The translations under genes were made by a program, and so were the position numbers. DNA of 5,042 nucleotides from Muribaculaceae bacterium (GTDB lineage Bacteria; Bacteroidota; Bacteroidia; Bacteroidales; Muribaculaceae): the NCBI GenBank assembly GCA_024400895.1, contig JAKSMA010000185.1, positions 1 through 5,042 of the forward strand, in the 5' to 3' direction. How positions within the stretch are numbered: the stretch's first letter is position 1; the number at the start of each line of letters is the position of its first letter. A model generated the notes under the pieces. That model did not search any database and was not told where the DNA came from. It worked only from the letters and a program-made list of their open reading frames with translations. Below, one piece after another: positions 1-5,042 of this stretch.

Positions 1-1
1 C

Positions 2-301
2 AACGACATCGGCTACTACGGCTCTGCAATTCTAATCGGACTTGGCAACGGTCACCTCTGGCCCGCATATCAAAATATGACCATCAATCTTGGCACCAAC
101 GAGCAACGCGGCACCGCCAATTCCACCATTCTCATTTCATGGGATATAGGTATGGGGCTCGGGTGCCTCATCGGCGGTGTAGTGGCCGACTGGATGGGCT
201 ATTCCGCAGCATTCTGGACCACTGTGGCAGTAAACGCCATCGGTGTGGCGGGCTACTTCGGCTACGCCATGCGTCACTTCCAACGCAACAAACTCCGCTA
301 A
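2..301 (+). CDS. MFS transporter, C-terminal fragment (5' end outside window)
   Basis: This is the last 99 codons of a major facilitator superfamily transporter, open from the left edge and ending with TAA at 299-301. It would be an inner-membrane secondary transporter; the substrate cannot be told from this fragment. Three hydrophobic segments are visible and would correspond to the last helices of a 12-helix protein: one around IGYYGSAILIGLGNGHLW, one around ILISWDIGMGLGCLIGG, and one around AAFWTTVAVNAIGVAGYF. The loop GGVVADWMGYSAAFW between the last two matches the G-x-x-x-D-x-x-G loop typical of MFS proteins, and the short basic tail (RHFQRNKLR) fits a cytoplasmic C-terminus. The gene converges on the DUF2752 gene, with 26 bp between the two stop codons. 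The family call is firm; sugar, drug or metabolite transport are all possible. Confidence 0.85.
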   Translation, partial: NDIGYYGSAILIGLGNGHLWPAYQNMTINLGTNEQRGTANSTILISWDIGMGLGCLIGGVVADWMGYSAAFWTTVAVNAIGVAGYFGYAMRHFQRNKLR

Positions 302-327
302 TCCCCACTTTTTTCGAGGACTTGTTT
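302..327. other. Short convergent intergenic gap without obvious terminator
   Basis: Twenty-six bases separate the stop codon of the rightward MFS gene from the stop codon of the leftward DUF2752 gene. The gap contains a CCCC, a run of six T and a GAGG, but no GC-rich stem preceding a T run on either strand. No intrinsic terminator can be supported here, so the two transcripts may overlap at their 3' ends or end by another mechanism. Confidence 0.5.
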
Positions 328-708
328 TTACCAGTTGTAGATGTTGCGGAGAATCCACCAGAGGCACACGATAATCAATGCCACAATGGATACTATGGCG
401 GAATTCAAATGGGAATACAGACGTGGAAAACGGTCGCGCAAATAGCGACTCGTGAACACAAATGCCAAGACTGGCAACACCACCACAAGCAGTGCATTGT
501 AGCGGATGGCACCTATCACATCGGCGTGCAACAGGGCGTGGATGGCGCGTTGCGATCCACAGCCAGGGCATTTAAAGCCTGTAAGCGAAAGGAATGCACA
601 CTTGGGGAAAAGGCGTGTGCTGGAAGGGTCAAAAACAAAGTAGACGACTGCAACGGTGACAAATACCACTGCTAACACTGCATAGGTAATTTTTCTGCGT
701 GCAGTCAT
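328..708 (-). CDS. DUF2752 family small membrane protein
   Basis: A 126-residue protein of the DUF2752 family, whose function is unknown. The diagnostic stretch is TGFKCPGCGSQRAIHALL, with the family's CPxCGxxRA core at residues 47-55 (Cys47, Cys50, Arg54), followed by the expected Asn-rich-to-hydrophobic continuation (IRYNALLVVVLP). Three membrane helices are likely, at about residues 8-26, 66-87 and 102-119; the Cys-containing motif sits between the first and second. The C-x-x-C pair could bind metal or be redox-active, but that is inference. The ATG at 708 was chosen; an in-frame GTG lies one codon upstream (711). It begins 12 bp after the stop of the CD225 gene with no promoter visible between them, so the two are almost certainly co-transcribed and may work together at the membrane. 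Confidence 0.88.
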   Translation of the reverse strand: MTARRKITYAVLAVVFVTVAVVYFVFDPSSTRLFPKCAFLSLTGFKCPGCGSQRAIHALLHADVIGAIRYNALLVVVLPVLAFVFTSRYLRDRFPRLYSHLNSAIVSIVALIIVCLWWILRNIYNW

Positions 709-720
709 CACACTTCACTA

Positions 721-1392
721 TTAGAGCATTATCATTGAGAATGGCATGAACAAAATAGAAAATACTACCGAAAGGATGCAAAGCCATGCACCCCATTCGC
801 TGTATTTTTTAGCCTTCTCGTAATCGCCAGCCTGATATTTGTTCTTGGTCATTACCGCCAGCACTATGGCAACCACAGCCAAAGGCGTGCAGCACAACAC
901 GGCACAAACGATAGCCGCCACAAGGTTGGTGGGAGGACATTCTTCAGGAGTTTGCGCAGGTGCAGGAGTTTGCACGGGTGCCATTTGTGGTTGCACATAT
1001 TCAGGAGTCTGCATTGGTGGTGTGGGAGGAACGGGTTCTTCATAGGCAGGTGGCACAGGTTCAGAATCCTGCTGGTCAGCCAGTTCGTCCACACCCTCTT
1101 CCACTTGTTCTTCAGCCGGCGCTTCCGCCTCTTTCATTTCTTTTTCTTCAACGTCCACTTGTGCTTCTTCGACATCAGGAGCCACTGCAGGCTGTTCTTC
1201 CACCACTGGAGCAGCTTCCACTATCAAGCCAGCCAATTCTGGAACTTTGTCGATTCGTTTCCATCCATCCATTCCTTTGTGCCAAACGTAGGTGTTGTTT
1301 GTGTCAAACGACATTCCTTGCAACTGCTCGATGGTGTATGGACCGCTTTGCGCACCATTCTGATTTATCCAATACTGAAGATTCATGCTCAT
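721..1392 (-). CDS. GYF_2 (DUF4339) and CD225/dispanin domain membrane protein
   Basis: A 223-residue protein with three parts. Residues about 6-55 form a GYF_2/DUF4339 domain: YWINQNGAQSGPYTIEQL, then a YVWHKGMDGWKRI segment, matching the usual G-P-x-t-x-x-q-L and W-x-x-G-M-x-x-W pattern. Residues about 56-151 are a low-complexity linker, first rich in Glu, Val and Ala, then rich in Pro, Gln and Thr. Residues about 153-213 are a CD225 domain: PPTNLVAAIVCAVLCCTPLA, the loop KNKYQAGDYEKAKKYSEW, and a second hydrophobic segment reaching the C-terminus. The helices are at about 157-181 and 201-223, and the adjacent Cys167-Cys168 occupy the place of the CC pair in animal IFITM proteins. The role in bacteria is unknown. 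The frame stays open to 1653, but that extension lies inside ispG, and a promoter sits at 1417-1424, so the start is ATG 1392 or ATG 1386. Confidence 0.88.
   Translation of the reverse strand: MSMNLQYWINQNGAQSGPYTIEQLQGMSFDTNNTYVWHKGMDGWKRIDKVPELAGLIVEAAPVVEEQPAVAPDVEEAQVDVEEKEMKEAEAPAEEQVEEGVDELADQQDSEPVPPAYEEPVPPTPPMQTPEYVQPQMAPVQTPAPAQTPEECPPTNLVAAIVCAVLCCTPLAVVAIVLAVMTKNKYQAGDYEKAKKYSEWGAWLCILSVVFSILFMPFSMIML
944..1012. repeat. Three imperfect copies of an 11-bp unit in the CD225 gene linker
   Basis: The unit CAGGAGTTTGC occurs at 944-954 and 963-973, and as CAGGAGTCTGC (one change) at 1002-1012. On the coding (-) strand these give repeated Gln-Thr-Pro units (QTPEE, QTPAPA, MQTPEY) in the proline-rich linker. 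It is best read as a low-complexity protein linker that may expand or contract, not as an independent DNA element. Confidence 0.6.
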
Positions 1393-1416
1393 AATCAATT
1401 TATTGTTATTGAATGG

Positions 1417-1424
1417 CAAAGATA
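1417..1424 (-). promoter_or_regulatory. Bacteroidetes-type -7 promoter element
   Basis: On the - strand this reads TATCTTTG, a perfect match to the Bacteroidetes primary-sigma -7 consensus TAnnTTTG. Transcription would begin a few bases downstream, near 1410-1413, giving a leader of about 20-26 nt before the CD225 gene start. The -33 element (usually TTTG) is weak: the nearest candidate is TTGTTG at 1443-1438, with a spacer of about 16 bases from its first TTG, shorter than the usual 19-21. The position just outside ispG supports it being real. Confidence 0.6.
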
Positions 1425-1425
1425 A

Positions 1426-1447
1426 GCAATTTTTAATCAACAATTGC
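1426..1447. repeat. Small inverted repeat GCAATT-N10-AATTGC next to the promoter
   Basis: Perfect 6-bp arms at 1426-1431 and 1442-1447 enclose a 10-base A/T-rich loop. On the - strand the second arm is followed by TTATCTTT. It could be a weak rho-independent terminator for the ispG transcript, an operator over the -33 region of the CD225 promoter, or chance in A/T-rich sequence. The stem has only two G-C pairs, so a terminator role is weak. Confidence 0.35.
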
Positions 1448-1472
1448 CTTTCTCTGCAAAATTTTCTAAATT

Positions 1473-3254
1473 TCAGGGCTCTACCCAGTCGCCATTGGCC
1501 TTGATAAGAGCCACGAGGCGTGGAATGGCTTCTGTTTCGGGCACATTGCGCTCTATGCATTCCTTGCCTTTGTAGAGGCTGATGCTGTGGCGTGCAGCAC
1601 CCACATAGCCATAGTCGGCATCGGCCATTTCGCCTGGACCATTCACCACACATCCCATCACACCAATCTTGAGATGGGTGAGGTGGCTTGTGGCTGCTTT
1701 CACCTGCTGCACAGTGGTCTGCAAATCAAACATCGTGCGACCACAGCTTGGGCAAGAGATAAATTCGGTTTTTGAAGTGCGAAGTCGCGCTGCCTGAAGA
1801 ATGGCAAATGCATATTCCACCACCTTCTGCTGGCTATCGTAATGAGGCGCTTCAAGCCAAATGCCATCGGCAAACCCGTTAAGCAGCAGTGTTCCCAAGT
1901 CGGCACCAGCTTTCACTTGGAGCCACTCAGTGTCGGTATCGGCATAATTCACGCGCACCACCACCGGGCAATCCACTCCGAGCGAAACCATGGTGTGAAG
2001 CATCGCCTGCAGGCTGCCTGTCACATTCATGTTGGCAGCAGTGGCTATCACCACCACATTCTCCAATCCTTTGAGCATTTGAAGTTGCTCTTTTGAGGCA
2101 TCGGCAGCCACTTGCACAAACTGCACAGAAGCCGCAGCATCGTGAACGAAATCGGCAAGCGACACAAGTGGATATGTTTTTGTGCCGTCGGTCAATGCGC
2201 CGTCGGCGAAATAATAGTCAGGCTTCAGTTTGCCCGCTATATCTTCTGGAGCGCACGATGCCACCACTACAGGCACCTTGCGCCCACCGATTTTATCAAG
2301 CACGGTAAGCGAACGGCGGCGTTGAGGAGTCAGTGCATCATAACCCTCATACACCTCCCCTTCTATCACATCGTGGCCCGCACGGCCTGTAATATACTGA
2401 ACGAGTTTCTGAGCCACAGGCACTTCCACTTCAGGGTCTTCACTGAGCGAAACGCGGATAGTGTCGCCCAAGCCTTCCGACATCAGGCAGCCTATGCCCA
2501 CAGCGCTCTTGATGCGGCCATCTTCGCCGAAGCCCGCTTCAGTAACACCCAAATGCAATGGGAAATGCATATCTTCAGCATCCATCGCAGCCACTACGCG
2601 GCGCACTGCCTCTACCATCACCACCACATTGGAAGCCTTCATCGAAATCACCACATCGAAGAACTTCTGCTCCACGAACACGCGCAAAAATTCCATCACG
2701 CTCTCCACCATACCGGCGGCGGTGTTGCCATAGCGGCTCATGATGCGGTCGCTGAGGCTTCCGTGATTCACACCGAGGCGCACTGCTGTGTGATGCTCTC
2801 GACAGATGTCGATAAATGGCACCAAGGCATCGTGAATGCGCTGCAGTTCGGCCTGATATTCTTCATCGGTGTAGCTGAGACTCTTAAACTGGCGTGCAGG
2901 GTCAACGAAGTTGCCCGGATTAATGCGCACCTTGTCGGTTACGGCTGCGGCAGCAAAAGCAGCCTTTGGATTGAAGTGGATGTCAGCCACCAAAGGCACA
3001 TCGCATCCATGTTCGCGAAGCACGGTACGGATGCGCCCAATGTTTTCGGCCTCCTTCACTCCTTGTGCAGTGAGACGCACGATATCGCCCCCTGCATCGG
3101 CTATTCGCTGGCTTTGAGCCACACTGGCTTCTATGTCGTCGGTATTGGTGTTGGTCATCGACTGCACCCTCACCTCATGGCTACTGCCAAGCATCACCCC
3201 GCCCACATTCACATCTACGGTGGCACGGCGGCGGTAGTTGAAAATATTGTTCAT
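1473..3254 (-). CDS. ispG: 4-hydroxy-3-methylbut-2-en-1-yl diphosphate synthase (IspG/GcpE), long form
   Basis: IspG catalyses the penultimate step of the MEP isoprenoid pathway, converting MEcPP to HMBPP with a [4Fe-4S] cluster in the cytoplasm. The 593-residue product has the N-terminal TIM-barrel portion at about 1-285 (VRVQSMTNTNT, GGDIVRLTAQG, DIHFNPKAA, KVRINPGNF, RLGVNHGSLSDR, LGVTEAGFGEDG, GDTIRVSL). The C-terminal cluster domain follows from about 495: SCPSCGR supplies Cys501 and Cys504, and GVMGCVVNGPGE supplies Cys535 and the conserved Glu542. Between them, about residues 286-490 form an extra domain absent from the roughly 370-residue E. coli enzyme but present in the long forms of plants, Chlamydia and Bacteroidetes. 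All key ligands are intact, so the enzyme should be active. The ATG at 3254 shares one base with the purE stop (TGATG), indicating translational coupling; a TTG one codon upstream is less likely. Confidence 0.97.
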   Translation of the reverse strand: MNNIFNYRRRATVDVNVGGVMLGSSHEVRVQSMTNTNTDDIEASVAQSQRIADAGGDIVRLTAQGVKEAENIGRIRTVLREHGCDVPLVADIHFNPKAAFAAAAVTDKVRINPGNFVDPARQFKSLSYTDEEYQAELQRIHDALVPFIDICREHHTAVRLGVNHGSLSDRIMSRYGNTAAGMVESVMEFLRVFVEQKFFDVVISMKASNVVVMVEAVRRVVAAMDAEDMHFPLHLGVTEAGFGEDGRIKSAVGIGCLMSEGLGDTIRVSLSEDPEVEVPVAQKLVQYITGRAGHDVIEGEVYEGYDALTPQRRRSLTVLDKIGGRKVPVVVASCAPEDIAGKLKPDYYFADGALTDGTKTYPLVSLADFVHDAAASVQFVQVAADASKEQLQMLKGLENVVVIATAANMNVTGSLQAMLHTMVSLGVDCPVVVRVNYADTDTEWLQVKAGADLGTLLLNGFADGIWLEAPHYDSQQKVVEYAFAILQAARLRTSKTEFISCPSCGRTMFDLQTTVQQVKAATSHLTHLKIGVMGCVVNGPGEMADADYGYVGAARHSISLYKGKECIERNVPETEAIPRLVALIKANGDWVEP

Positions 3255-3256
3255 CA
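3252..3256 (-). other. TGATG stop/start overlap coupling purE to ispG
   Basis: On the - strand, the TGA stop of purE (3256-3254) and the ATG start of ispG (3254-3252) share their middle base. Such overlaps normally mean a common mRNA and re-initiation by terminating ribosomes. This decides the ispG start in favour of the ATG. Confidence 0.8.
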
Positions 3257-3760
3257 ATTCACTTTAAAGTCGTATTTCACTTCAGCCAAATCTTTGTTGG
3301 CCTTTTCAATTTTTGCCCCGAGAGTGGCCTTGTAGGCAGCCACCTTTTCTGCGATTTTCTCATCGCCGAGCGCCATCATTTCGGCAGCAAGAATGGCAGC
3401 ATTCATCGCACCATTCACACCCACAGTGGCCACAGGAATGCCTGGAGGCATCTGGATGATGCTCAACATGGCATCCAATCCGTCGAGCATACCTTTGATG
3501 GGCACACCTATCACGGGAAGTGTGGTGCTGGCGGCTATCACACCAGGCAATGCCGCAGCCATACCTGCGCCAGCTATAATCACCTTGATGCCACGGTCCT
3601 TTGCCTCACGGGCAAACTTTTCCACAGCATCGGGGGTACGGTGAGCTGAGAGGGCATTCACTTCGAATGGAATTTCCATATCGTTAAGCCACTTGCAGGC
3701 TTTTTCCATCACGGGCATATCGCTTGTGCTGCCCATAATGATACTGACTAATGCTTTCAT
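3254..3760 (-). CDS. purE: N5-carboxyaminoimidazole ribonucleotide mutase (PurE, class I)
   Basis: PurE interconverts N5-CAIR and CAIR in de novo purine synthesis; the class I enzyme is a cytoplasmic octamer that normally works with PurK. The 168-residue product is of usual length. It has the N-terminal IIMGSTSDMPVM (Ser11, Asp14 for phosphate and ribose binding), the SAHRTP catalytic loop with His40 (Arg41 marks class I, unlike the SAHKT of class II), IIAGAGMAAALPG, and QMPPGIPVATVGVNGAMNAA. One difference from E. coli is that the His of its GAGGAAHLPG is Ala70 here. The ATG at 3760 was chosen because it gives the standard MKALVSIIMGS start and follows an A-rich leader (AAAGATAAAGAA); the frame is open to a TTG at 3793 that would overlap the upstream gene. 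It begins 25 bp after the PAP2 gene and overlaps ispG by one base. No purK is in the window. Confidence 0.96.
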   Translation of the reverse strand: MKALVSIIMGSTSDMPVMEKACKWLNDMEIPFEVNALSAHRTPDAVEKFAREAKDRGIKVIIAGAGMAAALPGVIAASTTLPVIGVPIKGMLDGLDAMLSIIQMPPGIPVATVGVNGAMNAAILAAEMMALGDEKIAEKVAAYKATLGAKIEKANKDLAEVKYDFKVN

Positions 3761-3785
3761 TTCTTTATCTTTATATCGTTTGTTA

Positions 3786-4433
3786 TTATCCAAAAAGTTG
3801 CATCAGCAAAGTGACGCACAAGAAACCGTTGAGCGCTCCAGCAAGCACTTGGCCAAGGGTGTGCCGACCGAGAATGATGCGAGCAGAGCCCAACATACCA
3901 CACAGCAGCACTGCCACCATCAACACCCACACGAGATTGAACGCCTCAGTCACCAGCACATGCATATTGTAGATGAGCGCCACAATGCCGGCCATACCGG
4001 CCATGTGGGCACTGATTTTCCACCACAGGTTCACCACAGCCGAAATCGTTACAGCGAGGGCGCCGCCAACGCAAAACATCACCATCCACATCGGGGCGTG
4101 AACGCGAGTGTAGAGATAAAATGCCGCAGCCACATAGCACACCAGTGCAAAGATGAAAGGCAGCAGTCGCTCCTTGCGGTCGACCAAGTTCTTGTCGGTG
4201 ATTAATTTAAAATGATGCAAAGTGGTGATGAAAAACATTGGCAGCACGCAAGTAATGCCGCCCACCACCAGCAGCACAGTCACACGCAATCCCATATCAT
4301 AGGCGCTCAAATAAGAGCACCATAGCGCTATCAGCACACCATAGGTGGGCACAAGAAGCGGACTGAGCATTGCCGAGGCAAAGCGCGAGAGTCCCACCAT
4401 TATTCTTCCATATTTCACATCATTTGCTTTCAT
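3786..4433 (-). CDS. PAP2-superfamily integral membrane phosphatase homologue
   Basis: A 215-residue, very hydrophobic protein with about six membrane helices (roughly 23-42, 48-71, 93-110, 114-136, 145-182 as one or two, and 196-213). The three PAP2 phosphatase motifs can be followed in order: DRKERLLPF (Arg89, Pro92) for motif 1; WKISAHMAG (Ser141, His143) for motif 2, normally PSGH; and ARIILGRHTLGQVLAG (Arg185, His191) for motif 3, normally SRxxxxxHxxxD. Both catalytic histidines are present, but the motif 3 Asp is Gln195. PAP2 membrane enzymes dephosphorylate lipid phosphates such as undecaprenyl diphosphate, phosphatidylglycerol phosphate or lipid A; the substrate here is unknown. ATG 4433 was chosen over the TTG one codon upstream. 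It lies 31 bp after rpoN and 25 bp before purE, in an apparent operon. The family is likely; activity is less certain. Confidence 0.8.
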   Translation of the reverse strand: MKANDVKYGRIMVGLSRFASAMLSPLLVPTYGVLIALWCSYLSAYDMGLRVTVLLVVGGITCVLPMFFITTLHHFKLITDKNLVDRKERLLPFIFALVCYVAAAFYLYTRVHAPMWMVMFCVGGALAVTISAVVNLWWKISAHMAGMAGIVALIYNMHVLVTEAFNLVWVLMVAVLLCGMLGSARIILGRHTLGQVLAGALNGFLCVTLLMQLFG

Positions 4434-4464
4434 CAAAATATATCTGCTTGGTTTTGATTATCTA

Positions 4465-5042
4465 TTAAAGTTCCTTACGATGTCGCGAATCAGGGATGCC
4501 CAATTGCTCGCGATATTTCGCCACTGTGCGTCGAGCCACATTGTAGCCTTTCGCCTTGAGCAACTTTTCGATAGCGCCATCGCTCAGTGGACGTGACTTG
4601 TTTTCGCTCTCTACGATTTCGCGCAAAGCATTCTTCACCGCCTTTGTAGAAACAGATTCCTCGCCACTTTCGCCGGCAGGGATACCGCCGCTAAAAAAGT
4701 CCTTCAACTTGAAAGTGCCCCACGGCGTCATCACATATTTACCTCTTTCACCGCCACACACGCGAGAGATGGTGGTTTGGTCAAGGCCTGTGTCGTTTTC
4801 TATATCCATATATTTCATCGGCACAAGCTGATTGTCGTCGCCGGTGAGGAAAAACGGCATTTGGTTCTTGATGATCGACTTCATCACAAGCATCAGCTTT
4901 TCTTGACGGCGTTTCAGTATGGCGATGAATCGGTTGGCGCTATCGTAGAACGACTTCACACTCTTGTCCTTTGCCGCAAAAGTCTCGATATCGCCCGACA
5001 GTTCTTCGGCTATCACCAGTTCAGGAATGCGGTTTGGCATAC
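4465..5042 (-). CDS. rpoN: RNA polymerase sigma-54 factor, C-terminal part (5' end outside window)
   Basis: The last 191-192 codons of RpoN, the alternative sigma factor that directs core RNA polymerase to -24/-12 promoters and needs an AAA+ enhancer-binding activator to melt DNA. The visible part contains the end of the core-binding domain (ANRFIAILKRRQEKLMLVM), the helix-turn-helix region (MDIENDTGLDQTTISRVCGG followed by YVMTPWGTFKLKDFFSGG), and the RpoN box ARRTVAKYRE that reads the -24 element, encoded at 4507-4536. Just before the box is the usual SDGAIEKLLKAKGYNV segment. The protein ends 13 residues after the box with IPDSRHRKEL, a normal length. The ATG at 5038-5040 is internal; the frame stays open to the right edge. 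It is the first visible gene of the leftward run, so its promoter lies outside. The identity is certain. Confidence 0.97.
   Translation of the reverse strand, partial: MPNRIPELVIAEELSGDIETFAAKDKSVKSFYDSANRFIAILKRRQEKLMLVMKSIIKNQMPFFLTGDDNQLVPMKYMDIENDTGLDQTTISRVCGGERGKYVMTPWGTFKLKDFFSGGIPAGESGEESVSTKAVKNALREIVESENKSRPLSDGAIEKLLKAKGYNVARRTVAKYREQLGIPDSRHRKEL

Larger units (their letters stand above)
1393..1472 (-). other. A/T-rich intergenic region between ispG and the CD225 gene
   Basis: This 80-bp gap is much longer than the other leftward gaps in the window and strongly A/T-rich. It holds the -7 promoter box at 1417-1424 and the inverted repeat at 1426-1447. No strong GC-rich intrinsic terminator for the upstream rpoN-to-ispG unit is seen, so some read-through into the CD225 gene is possible. 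Confidence 0.6.

Noticed and set aside
139..675. 178-codon + strand frame across the MFS end and the DUF2752 gene
   Set aside because: It crosses two real genes with family motifs in other frames, and its Cys/His-rich product resembles nothing.
952..1425. Two overlapping + strand frames opposite the CD225 gene (157 and 144 codons)
   Set aside because: Their Phe/His- and Pro/Leu-rich composition mirrors the Glu/Pro-rich linker on the other strand; there is no start context or motif.
1393..1653. Upstream extension of the CD225 gene frame (87 extra residues)
   Set aside because: The extension runs through the 3' end of ispG and over the -7 promoter box, and its residues show no domain; the GYF_2 domain begins right after ATG 1392/1386.
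2112..3335. 407-codon open frame on the + strand opposite ispG and the end of purE
   Set aside because: It lies antisense to the clearly recognisable ispG; its product is His- and Ala-rich with no recognisable motif, as expected for a shadow of GC-biased codon use.
3761..3793. Eleven-residue N-terminal extension of PurE starting at a TTG
   Set aside because: It would overlap the PAP2 gene and adds a charged tail not usual for PurE; the ATG at 3760 gives the family-typical start.
3786..4205. 170-codon + strand frame from 3693 opposite the PAP2 gene
   Set aside because: Its His- and Gln-rich product is the reverse reading of a hydrophobic membrane protein; it has no motif.
4434..4464. Possible promoter for the PAP2 gene (TATATTTTG on the - strand)
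   Set aside because: It misses the TAnnTTTG spacing by one base and abuts the start codon, leaving no room for a leader; co-transcription with rpoN is simpler.

Overview
The window looks like a chromosomal segment of a Bacteroidales bacterium, most plausibly Prevotellaceae or a neighbouring family. The evidence is the long, insert-containing form of IspG, a PurE with the GAGMAAALPG variant motif, a perfect Bacteroidetes-type -7 element (TAnnTTTG), A/T-rich leaders without clear Shine-Dalgarno sequences, and roughly balanced GC content. The family-level assignment is inference.

Six genes are visible, two of them cut by the window edges. At the left edge, on the + strand, is the C-terminal end of a major facilitator superfamily transporter. 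Everything else runs leftward on the - strand. Read in transcription order from the right edge, these are: the C-terminal part of the sigma-54 factor RpoN; a PAP2-superfamily membrane phosphatase homologue; PurE (purine synthesis); IspG (isoprenoid precursor synthesis); a GYF_2-CD225 (dispanin-like) membrane protein; and a small DUF2752 membrane protein that converges on the transporter.

The four genes rpoN, PAP2, purE and ispG are separated by 31 bp, 25 bp and a one-base stop/start overlap (TGATG), so they are probably co-transcribed. An 80-bp A/T-rich gap follows ispG. It holds a Bacteroidetes-type -7 box and a small inverted repeat, so the last two genes appear to form a separate unit with its own promoter.

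Most of the window is housekeeping: purine synthesis, the MEP pathway and a sigma factor. A possible functional thread is that IspG feeds the isoprenoid pool used for polyprenyl carriers, while PAP2-family membrane enzymes often dephosphorylate lipid or polyprenyl phosphates. The least understood part is the CD225/DUF2752 pair: two small membrane proteins of unknown function, one with a GYF_2 domain and a long acidic, proline-rich linker. No RNA gene, CRISPR array, insertion sequence or other mobile element was seen.
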